Below, piece by piece: positions 36,566 through 45,558 of a DNA stretch of 64,000 nt. Numbering within the stretch: position 1 is the stretch's first letter; the number at the start of each line of letters is the position of its first letter. The stretch lies in contig NZ_JANJZA010000001.1 of the NCBI RefSeq assembly GCF_026157035.1, positions 227,001 to 291,000 on the forward strand, written 5' to 3'. Both the position numbers and the translations under genes were made by a program. Origin of the DNA: Sphingomicrobium nitratireducens (GTDB lineage: Bacteria; Pseudomonadota; Alphaproteobacteria; Sphingomonadales; Sphingomonadaceae). The notes under the pieces are model-generated. The model was not told where the DNA came from and searched no databases. It worked only from the letters and a program-made list of their open reading frames with translations.

Positions 36566-36814
36566 CTATTCGAAGATGACGATCCGTGCCTGACGGGCGA
36601 TCCCGTCGGCATCGGTCAGTCGCGCCATGCGTCGCTGCGCCCCTGCGGGCAGCATCCCCGTCTCGGCATTTTCGGCGGTAAGGCGGAACGGTCGCTCGAT
36701 CCTCACGCTGGCACGGCCGCTCGCCTGCAGCGCGCTCGCACCCATCGGCGCCGCGCTGTGCGGCCCTTCGGCTGGCAGCGTCATCGCTGCAAGGAGGAGT
36801 GTCGCTCCGACCAT
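36566..36814 (-). CDS. Small exported protein of unknown function
   Basis: 82 aa. A signal-like N-terminus (MVGATLLLAAMTLPAEG) is followed by about 60 residues with ASVRIERPFRLTAEN and QARIVIFE. No family recognised. It converges on the zinc-ribbon gene with a 3-bp gap. No strong SD is seen, so translation is plausible rather than certain. Confidence 0.5.
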   Translation of the reverse strand: MVGATLLLAAMTLPAEGPHSAAPMGASALQASGRASVRIERPFRLTAENAETGMLPAGAQRRMARLTDADGIARQARIVIFE

Positions 36815-36970
36815 CTGCCGGACTTAACGCGAATCGAAGCGGGATGGTTACCGTGACCCTAACGAGCGTCCCGATGCGGGACGCGCAAATCGGGCGTTGC
36901 ATGGGGCAGGACGCTTTGCTAGAGGCGCCGCCAGCCAGTCGAGCCTTCTGAAGGCTCCTCCATGAAATGT

Positions 36971-37057
36971 GCGGTCGTGGCGGAACTGGTAGACGCGCAA
37001 CGTTGAGGTCGTTGTGGCCGAAAGGCCGTGGAAGTTCGAGTCTTCTCGACCGCACCA
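36971..37057 (+). tRNA. tRNA-Leu (anticodon GAG)
   Basis: 87 nt including an encoded CCA. Acceptor GCGGTCG pairs with CGACCGC; anticodon stem CAACG/CGTTG holds loop TTGAGGT with GAG at 37005-37007; a long class II variable arm (TGGCCGAAAGGCCGT) and the T arm GGAAG-TTCGAGT-CTTCT follow. It reads CUC and CUU codons. Confidence 0.97.
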
Positions 37058-37076
37058 TTTCTCCCTGAAAATCTGG

Positions 37077-37098
37077 AAAAACCGCCCCTTTCGGGGGC
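37077..37098 (-). terminator. Rho-independent terminator after the usher gene
   Basis: On the minus strand GCCCC-CGAAA-GGGGC is followed by GG and five T. It starts 2 bp past the usher stop, so it ends the chaperone-usher transcript before the oppositely oriented tRNA gene. Confidence 0.7.
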
Positions 37099-37099
37099 C

Positions 37100-39856
37100 C
37101 TATTCGCCTCCGCCCAGCGCGGGCGCGAGCGAGGCAGTGGCGACAGGCGGCGGTTGCGGCGGGTCGATCCCGTCGGGCAGCGTTGGGGTCGGCGCGGACT
37201 CGGCGATCCGCCCCGTCTCGGGCTTGAGCGCGATGGTGCCGACCCGCTGGTAGGGCGCGTCGGGAGTGACCAGCACGGGCGTGTCGAGCGACGCTTTGAC
37301 CTGGAGGAACGCGGCCGACGCCTTGGCGATGGCGAGGCGGTAATTGCCGTAGGGCACCTTTTCGATCAGGAAATAGCCGTCAAATTCGCTGCGCGCGCTC
37401 GCCACCTTGCGGCCCGTGCGATCAAGCAGCACGATTTCCACCCCTTCGGTCCCGCCGCCGCCGGCATTGACGAGGACGCCCTCGACCATGCCCGCACCGA
37501 CCAGCGGGATGTCGACCGAAGCGGTGACGCCCGGGCGCGGCACGACCACGCGCAGCGCCTCGGCCGGGGCGAGCGAAGGATCGATGGTGGCAAGGTCGAC
37601 TCCGACCGCCACCGGCGTGTGCGTGGCGAGCCCCGCCATCACCACTTCGCCGCGATCGTCGGTGACCGCGTCGCTCGCACGCATCCCTGCGGTGATCCCC
37701 GCGCCAGCCTGATAAGGCTCGTCGGCATCGCGAATCCCATTGCCGTTGTCGTCGCGGAACAATCGCGCCTTGATCGATCCGTTGCGCGCCAGCGTCCTGG
37801 AGGTCGGTCGCCAGCGACCGTTCGGAGCATCGATCGAGAAAGCGAGGTTGATCCCCGCCGCGACCGATCCGTCGGTGGCAGCCTCTGCAGTCAAGGCGAG
37901 CGAGGCAATGTCCAGCTTTCGAATATGGCTGACCCGCGCGCGCAGTCGCCCAGCATCAGGCTGCCAGCCGATCCCCGCGTCCCAGTCGACCCGTTCGCCG
38001 GCCGACCAGTAGGCGCTCAGTTCGGCGGTTCGCAGCCGTCCCTTGTCGAGGTCGAAGTCGGTGACTCCCTGGAGCCGGACCTTGCCGACACGGCCTGACC
38101 CGATCAGTCGCGCCCCGATCGCGTCGGAGGGCGTTCGGTAAGCGTGGCCGATGCCGCTGCGGGTCCAGTCGAATTCGGTGCCGAGATTGAACCGGCCGAG
38201 GGCGACGTTGAACCGTGTCGCTGCCTCGAGCGCCTTCGAACCGTCGGCATTGTCGGTCAATCGCAATCGCGCGGTCACCGGTACGGTGCGCTTGCCGAGC
38301 TTGATCGGCACGCTTGCGCCCGCGACATATTCCGCGCGGACCGGATTTTCGCGACTGTCGATGGTCAGCCCGCGATTGAGTCGGCTCGAGAGCGACAGCG
38401 CGACCTTGCCAAGCTGTGCGATGGCGCGGCTGCGCAACTGGAAGCCGCCTTTCTCGTTGGCGCTCGCCGACACTTCGACGAACGCACGCCCGAGAGTCCG
38501 GCGTACCGCACCCTCGACATAGGAGACGCGCTGGTCGTCTTCGAGCAGCGTCTGCGCGAGGAGGCCGACCGATGTCTTGCGGTCGAGCCCGTGGTCGAGC
38601 GCGACGGTTGCCTGGAGGTCGTATTGCGGCTTGTTGCCCCCGCCCAGCTCGACCAGCTGACGGCCCGGTTGGCTGACCGACGCAAAATACCAGGTCTGCC
38701 CGGGCGGAATCTGCTGTTCGCCGACCGTCACCGATTCGAGGCGGCGGCGGATCTGGCCCTGCGGTCCATAGAGGACGATCTCGACTTCGTTGTCGCCGTA
38801 GGTCAGCTCGATGTCCTCGAACAGATACTTGCCGTCGGGCGACGCCGTGGCGAAGGCCAGCAGCTGGCCGTTTCGGTAGAGTTCGGCGTCCCAGCCGGCA
38901 GGCAGTTCGCCTTCGAAGGTAACGCGATCGAAATTGGCGAGTCGGCGCAGCGGGCGGTTGGTGACGAGCGCGCCGCGCCCGCCGCCCGCAATCGACCCGA
39001 CGCCGTTGGCGCCGTGGACGAGATCGCCGATCTCGAGATGGGTTGCGTGGAGGAAACCGAGCAGGTCGGCGCCCGGGTCCGAGCGATAGGCGCGCAGACG
39101 CAGGCTGGTGCCGTTCAGCTGTTCGTTGGCCAGGCGCGCGTCGAACGACATTTTCGCGATCTCGCCCGAGGCGTAGACCGCCGCACTGCGGTCGATCTTG
39201 ACGCCGCTATGTGCGCTGTAGGCCGCGCCGCCGCTGACGATCACGTCGAGCGCAGGGGTGCGCCACATGCGATAGGGCAGCTTTACTTGCGGGAGTGCGG
39301 CCATGTCGAAGGTCGCACGCTCGAGGAGCGCCTCGGCGCGCTTGCGACGCTCGATGGCGAGTTCGACCGGCAACTTGGCTTCCGATTCGACACGCAACAG
39401 CGCGCCCGACATGTTCGCCTCGAGCCCCAGATCGAACCAGCGGGCGAGCGCGTCGCTGGCCACGCACCAGCCTTCGGGAACCTCGCGAATATCGCTTTTT
39501 GCAATTGCCTCGCGATTGCGGGCGGTAATCACTTCGCCAGCAGCGCGATCGATGTCGATGGTATTTTCCTCGGAAAACGCCCAACCGTGTGCTCGCTGTT
39601 CTTCGATATCGATTTTCAAAGGCACGTCGAGCGTCGACAGGAAATCGCCGAAGACGATGCACGCGCCCTCTGGCGTCGGGTAAGCACGCACGCCATCGCC
39701 GATGCGGTTCATCCGCAGACGGACGTCGAGCAGATACTGCTCCTCGGGATCGGCGACCCAACGCTCGGTAACCGGGCTCTCCGCAGGTGCGGAAACGCCG
39801 CCGGCCACGAGGGCCAGCAGCGTCAGCGCGTTCCTGAAGATGGACCGGAGCCGCAT
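37100..39856 (-). CDS. Divergent outer membrane usher-like protein
   Basis: 918 aa with a signal peptide (cleavage near residue 25). An N-terminal region (30-200) is unlike the classical usher domain. Residues 310-370 carry usher-type sequence: VTFEGELPAGWDAELYRNGQ and EIVLYGPQGQ. A long beta-rich barrel-like region follows. Near residue 700 is an SdrD-like loop (RDDNGNGIRDADE, possible calcium site), and residues 790-845 form a carboxypeptidase-regulatory-like beta sandwich. It lies downstream of a PapD-like chaperone and two DUF4402 subunits, so a role in subunit export across the outer membrane is inferred. A terminator follows. Confidence 0.75.
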   Translation of the reverse strand: MRLRSIFRNALTLLALVAGGVSAPAESPVTERWVADPEEQYLLDVRLRMNRIGDGVRAYPTPEGACIVFGDFLSTLDVPLKIDIEEQRAHGWAFSEENTIDIDRAAGEVITARNREAIAKSDIREVPEGWCVASDALARWFDLGLEANMSGALLRVESEAKLPVELAIERRKRAEALLERATFDMAALPQVKLPYRMWRTPALDVIVSGGAAYSAHSGVKIDRSAAVYASGEIAKMSFDARLANEQLNGTSLRLRAYRSDPGADLLGFLHATHLEIGDLVHGANGVGSIAGGGRGALVTNRPLRRLANFDRVTFEGELPAGWDAELYRNGQLLAFATASPDGKYLFEDIELTYGDNEVEIVLYGPQGQIRRRLESVTVGEQQIPPGQTWYFASVSQPGRQLVELGGGNKPQYDLQATVALDHGLDRKTSVGLLAQTLLEDDQRVSYVEGAVRRTLGRAFVEVSASANEKGGFQLRSRAIAQLGKVALSLSSRLNRGLTIDSRENPVRAEYVAGASVPIKLGKRTVPVTARLRLTDNADGSKALEAATRFNVALGRFNLGTEFDWTRSGIGHAYRTPSDAIGARLIGSGRVGKVRLQGVTDFDLDKGRLRTAELSAYWSAGERVDWDAGIGWQPDAGRLRARVSHIRKLDIASLALTAEAATDGSVAAGINLAFSIDAPNGRWRPTSRTLARNGSIKARLFRDDNGNGIRDADEPYQAGAGITAGMRASDAVTDDRGEVVMAGLATHTPVAVGVDLATIDPSLAPAEALRVVVPRPGVTASVDIPLVGAGMVEGVLVNAGGGGTEGVEIVLLDRTGRKVASARSEFDGYFLIEKVPYGNYRLAIAKASAAFLQVKASLDTPVLVTPDAPYQRVGTIALKPETGRIAESAPTPTLPDGIDPPQPPPVATASLAPALGGGE

Positions 39857-39885
39857 CGCTGGTTCTTCTTCCCCCCGGCGCCGCC

Positions 39886-40692
39886 CTAGGGGAGGACCGC
39901 GTCGTAGGCCGCGATCACCGCGCCGCCGTCATTGGGGTGCTCGCGGTAGGTGACCTTGACCGGTCCGCTGAGCGTGCCCTGGTAGTCGCCGCGTACCGGC
40001 ACCTTCACGGTGCGGTCGGCAATCTCCGTATAGAGCGCGATCCCGCGGATTTCCGCGATCGGCATCTCCTCGCCGTCCTTGGTGATCTCGATCGCGCCGT
40101 AGGTCGAGCGATCGCCTGCGCGCTTGAGGTCGACCTCGATCGCGCGCTCGTTCGTCGTGCGTACGTCGGTGATCGTGGTGTCGACTTCGAGCTGGCCGAA
40201 GCGGACGATCACCGGGATCGATACGCCGTAGACCGGGATCAGGCGGAAACTCATGCCACCGCCCACTTCGCGCTTTTCCACCGGGCGCGGCTTGGGAATC
40301 GCGCGAAACAGCAGGTGGACGCGATATTCGCCGTCGGCGAGGCCCTGCGGCGCGCGCGCGGCGATGCGGATCGCCTGCGGCTGGCCGGGCGGCAACGTCA
40401 CGCGGCGCGGGGCGAAATAGATCATTTCCTGCGCCAGGCGCTCGGCCTCGGTGGGATCCTCGACCTCGATCAACTGGCCGTCGGGCGTCATCCGGCGCAG
40501 TTCGGCCGACACGCGGTAGGTCGCCTCCTCTTCGCCGATATTGTTGAGCAGCACCTCGGTGCCGCGCCCGTTGGTCAGGACGATCCTGGTCGGGGCGACC
40601 AGGAGGTCGCCCACCCCGGCATTGGCGGAGACCGGCACCAGCGTCGCAGCGAGGGCGGCAACAGCGGTCATCAGGCGGTGGGAACGGGTCAT
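39886..40692 (-). CDS. PapD-like periplasmic chaperone
   Basis: 268 aa. Signal peptide ending SANA (near residue 25), then an Ig-like PapD domain: LLVAPTRIVLTNGRGTEVLLNNIGEEEATYRV, VTLPPGQPQAIRIAAR and GEYRVHLLFRAIP. A second domain (150-268) is less typical. The ATG at 40692 is preferred as it lies 10 nt from AGGAG; the ATG at 40701 is only 1 nt away from it. It precedes the usher by 29 bp and should hold unfolded subunits in the periplasm. Confidence 0.8.
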   Translation of the reverse strand: MTRSHRLMTAVAALAATLVPVSANAGVGDLLVAPTRIVLTNGRGTEVLLNNIGEEEATYRVSAELRRMTPDGQLIEVEDPTEAERLAQEMIYFAPRRVTLPPGQPQAIRIAARAPQGLADGEYRVHLLFRAIPKPRPVEKREVGGGMSFRLIPVYGVSIPVIVRFGQLEVDTTITDVRTTNERAIEVDLKRAGDRSTYGAIEITKDGEEMPIAEIRGIALYTEIADRTVKVPVRGDYQGTLSGPVKVTYREHPNDGGAVIAAYDAVLP

Positions 40693-40753
40693 CGGCGACA
40701 TACTCCTGGTCCTGCGGCGCAGCTCTTGCGCCGTTTCGGACCTATTCCTCGCC

Positions 40754-40769
40754 AAAATTGGTTAATTTT
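40754..40769. repeat. AT-rich inverted repeat upstream of the chaperone gene
   Basis: AAAATT-GGTT-AATTTT is a perfect 6-4-6 inverted repeat in a GC-rich background, about 60 bp upstream of the chaperone start. It could be part of a promoter or operator that serves the chaperone and usher genes after the upstream terminator. No convincing -35 was found. Confidence 0.35.
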
Positions 40770-40872
40770 ATGCCAACCCTGTTCGTTCTTTCGGGGCGCA
40801 AGAGCCCGGCGCTGCCCACGCGTCGGCGTCGTCGATTAACATTTCCGCCGGAGTAGGCTGCGTGCCGACCAC

Positions 40873-40902
40873 GAAAAAGGGCGCCGGCAAACGCCGACGC
40901 CC
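40873..40902 (-). terminator. Rho-independent terminator between the major DUF4402 gene and the chaperone gene
   Basis: On the minus strand GGGCGTCGGC-GTTT-GCCGGCGCCC (one G-U pair) is followed by TTTTTC. It lies 38 bp after the DUF4402 stop and before the chaperone, so it should limit read-through from the subunit gene into the assembly genes. Confidence 0.85.
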
Positions 40903-40940
40903 TCCTTCTTCAGGACCGGGAAGCCCCGGTCGTCAGTCGC

Positions 40941-41546
40941 TTACTCGTAGTCGGCGCTGACGGTGAAATCACCCCAATAGTCGCCGTCCGTCTGGTTGTC
41001 CGGGACGGTGATCGAGCCGCCGACGTTGAAGTCGAAGCTCGCGGCGCTGCCCGCGGCACCCGTGTTCGGGAGCGTCACGGTGTGCTCGTTGTCGGTCCCG
41101 GCAGCGGTCGCGGCACCGAGCACCGAGGCCTGGCCCGACAGGCTGACGTCGATGAACGGATTGGCGGTGTTGCCGTCGACATAGAGACGGGCCGACTGCG
41201 GGATCGTGACGACCACGTTGACGGCGCGCGTGCCCGAGAGCGAATAGGTTTCGTAGGTGCTGGTGTCGCCGGTGTTGAGCGAGCAGGTGAAGCCCGCGCA
41301 GCTGGCGGTGACCGAACCGTCCTCGGCGCTGACCGCGACGGTCGCGCTGGTGAGGCCCGTGCCGCCCGACGGCAGGACGATCGTGCCGAAGTCCAGCTCG
41401 CCGGTGTTGGTGATGTCGATCGGGCGAACGATCTTCACCTTGGCGCGGCCTTCGGTGTTCGGGTTGGCGGCATGTGCCGGCATCGCGGTGAGCGCGACGG
41501 CAGCGATCGAGGTGCCGAGAACGGCGAGACGCTTAAAATTGGTCAT
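40941..41546 (-). CDS. DUF4402 domain exported protein, candidate major pilus subunit
   Basis: 201 aa. Signal peptide ends at AHA (near residue 26). The DUF4402 pattern is clear: IVRPIDITNTGELDFGTIVLPSGG, a central disulfide pair (ASCAGFTCSL), and a closing GDYWGDFTVSADYE strand. Mature protein is small, Thr/Gly/Ala-rich and poor in Lys, as for fimbrial subunits. SD GGGGAA. A terminator right after it and a chaperone/usher pair downstream support the subunit role, which is inference. Confidence 0.82.
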   Translation of the reverse strand: MTNFKRLAVLGTSIAAVALTAMPAHAANPNTEGRAKVKIVRPIDITNTGELDFGTIVLPSGGTGLTSATVAVSAEDGSVTASCAGFTCSLNTGDTSTYETYSLSGTRAVNVVVTIPQSARLYVDGNTANPFIDVSLSGQASVLGAATAAGTDNEHTVTLPNTGAAGSAASFDFNVGGSITVPDNQTDGDYWGDFTVSADYE

Positions 41547-41660
41547 CTGGTTATTCCCCACTGGTCCATCAGAAGTGATTCGGCCTGCCAACTCGAAAAG
41601 CCGGCCGTCCGTGGTTTGGGGAATTAACCCTGATCGCTTACGGCTTTGCTCAGGGCCATG

Positions 41661-41696
41661 GTAAATTTGCCGTTTACGATTCCGCTAAAACGGAAT
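41661..41696. repeat. Two adjacent inverted repeats upstream of the major DUF4402 gene
   Basis: GTAAA-N7-TTTAC (41661-41677) is followed after 1 bp by ATTCCG-CTAAAA-CGGAAT (41679-41696). Both are perfect and AT-rich for this genome. They lie 115-150 bp upstream of the subunit start and just after the minor subunit stop. The second could end the minor transcript; the first could be an operator or promoter part. Confidence 0.4.
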
Positions 41697-41701
41697 GGAT
41701 T

Positions 41702-42235
41702 TCACAGATATTCCACCGAAATGGGGATATCTCCGCGAAAATCGCCCTCCAGCCCACCTTCGACGATCAGGCGCCCGCCGAAGTTGAACTGGAAACTTCC
41801 ATCGCCCCCGAGCGCGGGAAAGTCGGAAAAGTCGGCACTGATGTCCTCGAGCACGATTCGCCGGCCGTCGACCGAGTGAAGCTCGATTCGCGCGGGCATG
41901 TCGATCGACACGCGCCGTCCGGGCTCGCCGTGGATGGTGACGCTGCCCAGCATGGCGCGCGAGGAAATGGCAGTGACCGAGCCCGACACGCGCCGTTCGC
42001 CATCGGCGGCGAGCGTTGCGCTGCCCTCGCCCGAATCGAGGACGATCAGCTGCGCGAAGTCGAGTTGCGATTCGACCTGCAGTTCCACGAGTTGCTGCTC
42101 GCTTTCGGACTGGTTGGGCGTGGTGACCGGGCTCGAGCACAGGCGGCACTGGGCGTTCCCCGCGGCGGGCAGTGCCACGGAAGCCAGAATCGCGACCAGA
42201 GTCGCGCCAATCGGGGCAAGCCAGCCCTTGGTCAT
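41702..42235 (-). CDS. DUF4402 domain exported protein, candidate minor subunit
   Basis: 177 aa. Signal peptide ends near GNAQ (residue 28), followed at once by a CRLC pair. The core resembles the downstream DUF4402 protein: LDFAQLIVLDSGEGSATL, VSIDMPARIELHS and a final GDFRGDIPISVEYL. The extra N-terminal segment with two cysteines sets it apart from the major subunit. First gene of the inferred pilus locus; a tip or initiator role is a guess. Confidence 0.75.
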   Translation of the reverse strand: MTKGWLAPIGATLVAILASVALPAAGNAQCRLCSSPVTTPNQSESEQQLVELQVESQLDFAQLIVLDSGEGSATLAADGERRVSGSVTAISSRAMLGSVTIHGEPGRRVSIDMPARIELHSVDGRRIVLEDISADFSDFPALGGDGSFQFNFGGRLIVEGGLEGDFRGDIPISVEYL

Positions 42236-42314
42236 GCTCCCGGCCTATTGGGCGAGGATGAAAACAGGGTTAATGAACGGGCAACTTTTTGCCCCGCCGA
42301 CGCTTGGAGACGAC

Positions 42315-42719
42315 ATGACCGACAAGTCCCGCACCGATGCCGAATGGAAGGGGAGCCTTTCCGCCGAGCAATATCGGATCCTGCGCGAGGGCGGGACGGA
42401 GCCGCCTTTCTCGGGCGCGCTCAACGGCGAGAAGCGCAAGGGACGGTACCGCTGCGCGGGCTGCGGGACGCTCCTGTTCGCATCCGACGCGAAGTTCGAC
42501 AGCGGCTCGGGATGGCCCAGCTTCACCGCGCCCGCAGAACGCGACGCGATCGACGAGCGGTCCGACCAGAGCCACGGCATGACCCGCGTGGAAATCCGCT
42601 GTTCAGCTTGCGAGGGCCATCTTGGCCACGTCTTCCCCGACGGACCCGGCCCGACCGGCCTGCGCTACTGCGTCAACAGCGCATCGCTCGATTTCCGGCC
42701 CGACGAGGACGACGACTGA
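42315..42719 (+). CDS. msrB: Peptide-methionine (R)-S-oxide reductase
   Basis: 134 aa. Zinc-binding CxxC pairs (CAGCG and CSACEGHLGH) and the catalytic motif RYCVNSASLDF are present, together with FDSGSGWPSF. It repairs R-methionine sulfoxide in proteins. No signal peptide, so cytosolic. Followed by the PBP1A gene after 46 bp. Confidence 0.95.
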   Translation: MTDKSRTDAEWKGSLSAEQYRILREGGTEPPFSGALNGEKRKGRYRCAGCGTLLFASDAKFDSGSGWPSFTAPAERDAIDERSDQSHGMTRVEIRCSACEGHLGHVFPDGPGPTGLRYCVNSASLDFRPDEDDD

Positions 42720-42765
42720 TTTCCCGATTGTCGCGAACGGCGCGGCGGTCTAGCGACGAGACCGG

Positions 42766-44892
42766 ATGACCAACAAGACCAACGCCCGCCGCCTCTTCAT
42801 CGGTTTCGTCAAGTGGGGCGTGGCCCTGGCACTCGTCGGGCTGGTCGGCCTGGCGATCGCGGTGGGAATCGCGATGCAGTCGCTCCCCTCCTACCGCGAA
42901 CTCACCCGCCGCGACGATCTCGGCCAGACGGTGCGCATGCGCGCGGTCGACGGCACGGTCCTCGTCTCGATGGGCCCGAGCTTCGGGCGATGGCTGACCT
43001 ACGACGAGATCCCCGAGACGATGAAGGTCGCGATGGTCGCGGTCGAGGACCGTCGCTTCCGCAGCCACCCCGGTGTCGACCCGATCGGCATCGTGCGCGG
43101 CATCGCGGTCGCGGTCCGCGACGGTGGCCGCGTCCGCGCGGTGTCGACCATCTCGCAGCAGCTTGCGCGCAACATTTTCCTCCATCCGCGCCGCGAGATG
43201 GGTCGCAAGGTCAAGGAAGCGATCATCGCGCTCGCGCTCGAGCAGAAGTTCACCAAGGACCAGATCCTCGAGCTTTACCTCAACCGCGTCTATTTCGGCG
43301 GCGGCGCCTACGGCATCGACGCCGCCAGCCGTACTTTCTTCGGCCATTCGGCGACCGAGCTCGAACTGGGCGAGGCCGCGATCATCGCCGGGCTGGTCAA
43401 GGCGCCCTCGCGCTATTCGCCGACCGCCGACGTCGAAGCGGCGCGCAGCCGCGCCGGCGTCGTCCTCGACCTGATGGTCGACCATGGCGACCTCTCGCCT
43501 GCCGAGGCGCGCGGCGTCGATCCGGCCGAGATCAAGCTCGAGCGCCGCGCCAACGAGAACAGCGCGCGCTACTTCACCGATTGGGCGCTGCCCCAGCTCG
43601 ACACGCTGATCGACGAGACCGGCGAGCCGATCGACGTGTGGACAACGCTCGACGCGAAAATGCAGGACGCCGCCGACGCCGCGATCAATGCGCACGCGCC
43701 GAGCGGGGCACAGGGCGCGCTGGTGGCGATCGACCGCGACGGCGCGGTTCGCGCGATGGTCGGCGGCAAGGACTATGTCGAATCGATGTACAACCGCGCG
43801 ACCGTCGCCAAGCGCCAACCGGGAAGCGCGTTCAAGCTGTTCGTCTACCTGACCGCGCTCGAGAACGGGCTGCGTCCCGACGACATGGTCGTCGACGAGC
43901 CGATCGAGATCGACGGCTGGGCGCCGCGCAACTCCAACCGCCAGTTCCTCGGCGAGGTCAGCCTGCGCGAAGCCTTCGCCCGATCGATCAACACGGTCAG
44001 CGCCTCGATCGGCGCGGAGTTCGGCTTCTCGACCATCGCCGCGATGGCCAACCGGTTCGGCATTTCCGACAACGTGTCGACCTATCCCTCGATGGTGCTG
44101 GGGACGAGCGAAGTGCGCCTGCTCGACCTGACCCGCGCCTATGCCGCCGTCTCGAACGGCGGCGTGTCCGCCCCGCCCTATGCGATCAGCAAGGTCGTCA
44201 CGGCGGAAGGACGCCTGCTTTACCAGCACCAGCGCAGCGCGGACCGCGTGCTGGTCGCGCCGTGGGTTGCGGCGGAGATGACCGACCTGCTGCAATCCGC
44301 GGTCCAGTTCGGCACCGGCCGCGCGGCCCAGATCGGGCGGCCGGTCGCAGGCAAGACCGGCACCACCAACGACAATCGCGACGGCTGGTTCGTCGGTTTC
44401 TCCTCCGGCCTCACCACCGGCGTGTGGATGGGCCGCGACGACAACAAGCGCGTCGGCGGCCTGGCGGGCGGAACCGCGCCCGCGCAAGCGTTCCGCGACT
44501 TCATGGTCAAGGCGGTTGCCGGCCGCCCGGTCGAGGAATTCGACACAAACGGTCCGCTGCCCGAATGGGAACTCGAGCCGGACGAGGAAGCCTGGTTCGG
44601 CAACGAGCCGCTGATCGGGCCCGACGGCGAGATCATCGGCCTGCCCTACGATCCCGCGGATCCGCTGGCGCCGTCACCCGACGGTGGCGAAGTCGACCAG
44701 AGCTGGCTCGACGACGTGCTGCGCCGCGATCGCCAGCGCCAGCCTCAGGAGGTCCCGCCGCCCAGCCAGGACGGACCGGGCGCGGTTCGGGTCGTGCCCC
44801 AGCGCGTCGAGCCGCAGCGCGTACAGCCGCCCCAACCGCAGCAGCAGCCGTCAACCGACCCGCTGAAGCCGCTTCCCCCAGACTCGCAATAG
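42766..44892 (+). CDS. mrcA: Penicillin-binding protein 1A family (glycosyltransferase/transpeptidase)
   Basis: 708 aa bifunctional peptidoglycan synthase. One N-terminal membrane anchor (about 12-34). GT51 domain with EDRRFRSHPGVDPIGIVRG, STISQQLARN and LELYLNRVYFGGGAYG. Transpeptidase motifs SAFK, SIN and KTGTTN are all present. The C-terminal tail is Pro/Gln-rich and low-complexity. Its last 42 bp overlap, on the other strand, the end of the YgjP-type gene. Confidence 0.93.
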   Translation: MTNKTNARRLFIGFVKWGVALALVGLVGLAIAVGIAMQSLPSYRELTRRDDLGQTVRMRAVDGTVLVSMGPSFGRWLTYDEIPETMKVAMVAVEDRRFRSHPGVDPIGIVRGIAVAVRDGGRVRAVSTISQQLARNIFLHPRREMGRKVKEAIIALALEQKFTKDQILELYLNRVYFGGGAYGIDAASRTFFGHSATELELGEAAIIAGLVKAPSRYSPTADVEAARSRAGVVLDLMVDHGDLSPAEARGVDPAEIKLERRANENSARYFTDWALPQLDTLIDETGEPIDVWTTLDAKMQDAADAAINAHAPSGAQGALVAIDRDGAVRAMVGGKDYVESMYNRATVAKRQPGSAFKLFVYLTALENGLRPDDMVVDEPIEIDGWAPRNSNRQFLGEVSLREAFARSINTVSASIGAEFGFSTIAAMANRFGISDNVSTYPSMVLGTSEVRLLDLTRAYAAVSNGGVSAPPYAISKVVTAEGRLLYQHQRSADRVLVAPWVAAEMTDLLQSAVQFGTGRAAQIGRPVAGKTGTTNDNRDGWFVGFSSGLTTGVWMGRDDNKRVGGLAGGTAPAQAFRDFMVKAVAGRPVEEFDTNGPLPEWELEPDEEAWFGNEPLIGPDGEIIGLPYDPADPLAPSPDGGEVDQSWLDDVLRRDRQRQPQEVPPPSQDGPGAVRVVPQRVEPQRVQPPQPQQQPSTDPLKPLPPDSQ

Positions 44893-45558
44893 GCCCTTCG
44901 CTTCGCGGACCGATCCGCCGAAAAGCTTGGCCTCGAGCGCGTGGAATGCACGGCCATGGTCCATGTGGACGCGGTGCGCGACTTCGTGCGCGACGATGTA
45001 CCGCCGGACCTGCGGCGGCATCATCACAAGCCTCCAGCTGTAGCGCAGCCGCCCTGCCGACGAGCAGCTGCCCCAGCGGCTGCGCGCATCGCCGACCGAC
45101 ACGCCGGCGATCCTGACCCCGGCAGCGGCGGCCATCGCGGCGGTTTCCTCGCTGAGGATGGTGCGGGCCTGCTCCTTCAACCACCGCGAGACGCGGCCCG
45201 CGAACGCCTCCTCGGGGCCTCCGGTGACGATCGTATCGCCTTCGAGGCGAACGCGGCGAGAGGCGCTCTCCTCATGGACGAGAAGAAGCTCCCGCCCATC
45301 GAACGGGATCGTCGCACCCGGGACCAGCCGGATCTCCTCCGGACGCCCCTTTCGCTGTCGTTCGATCCAGTCGCCATGCTCGCCAGCCCAGCGCAACGCC
45401 ATGGCGAGACCGAGACGCGATGGGATGGTGAGCTTGAGCAGGTCCTCGCGCGGGTCGTAGCGCAGCGCCATGCGGCGCGCGCGCGGATGGCGGCGCACTT
45501 CCAGTGCAACCTCCTCCTCGCCGATGCGAAGTCGGTGCTCAGAGCGCGCGGTCGACAA
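44851..45558 (-). CDS. YgjP/SprT-like zinc metalloprotease (DUF45)
   Basis: 235 aa. The zinc motif [16 protein letters not shown] and the family lead [15 protein letters not shown] are clear; [19 protein letters not shown] is the DUF45 signature. The start is a TTG at 45558, overlapping the YcgN gene by 20 bp; an in-frame GTG near 45496 is an alternative but would cut into the conserved lead. Substrate unknown. The 3' end overlaps the PBP1A end by 42 bp. Confidence 0.85.
   Translation of the reverse strand: MSTARSEHRLRIGEEEVALEVRRHPRARRMALRYDPREDLLKLTIPSRLGLAMALRWAGEHGDWIERQRKGRPEEIRLVPGATIPFDGRELLLVHEESASRRVRLEGDTIVTGGPEEAFAGRVSRWLKEQARTILSEETAAMAAAAGVRIAGVSVGDARSRWGSCSSAGRLRYSWRLVMMPPQVRRYIVAHEVAHRVHMDHGRAFHALEAKLFGGSVREAKGLLRVWGKRLQRVG

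Noticed and set aside
37028-39889. Long open frames antisense to the usher gene
   Set aside because: High GC content makes antisense frames open; they have no signal, SD or family features, while the minus strand does.
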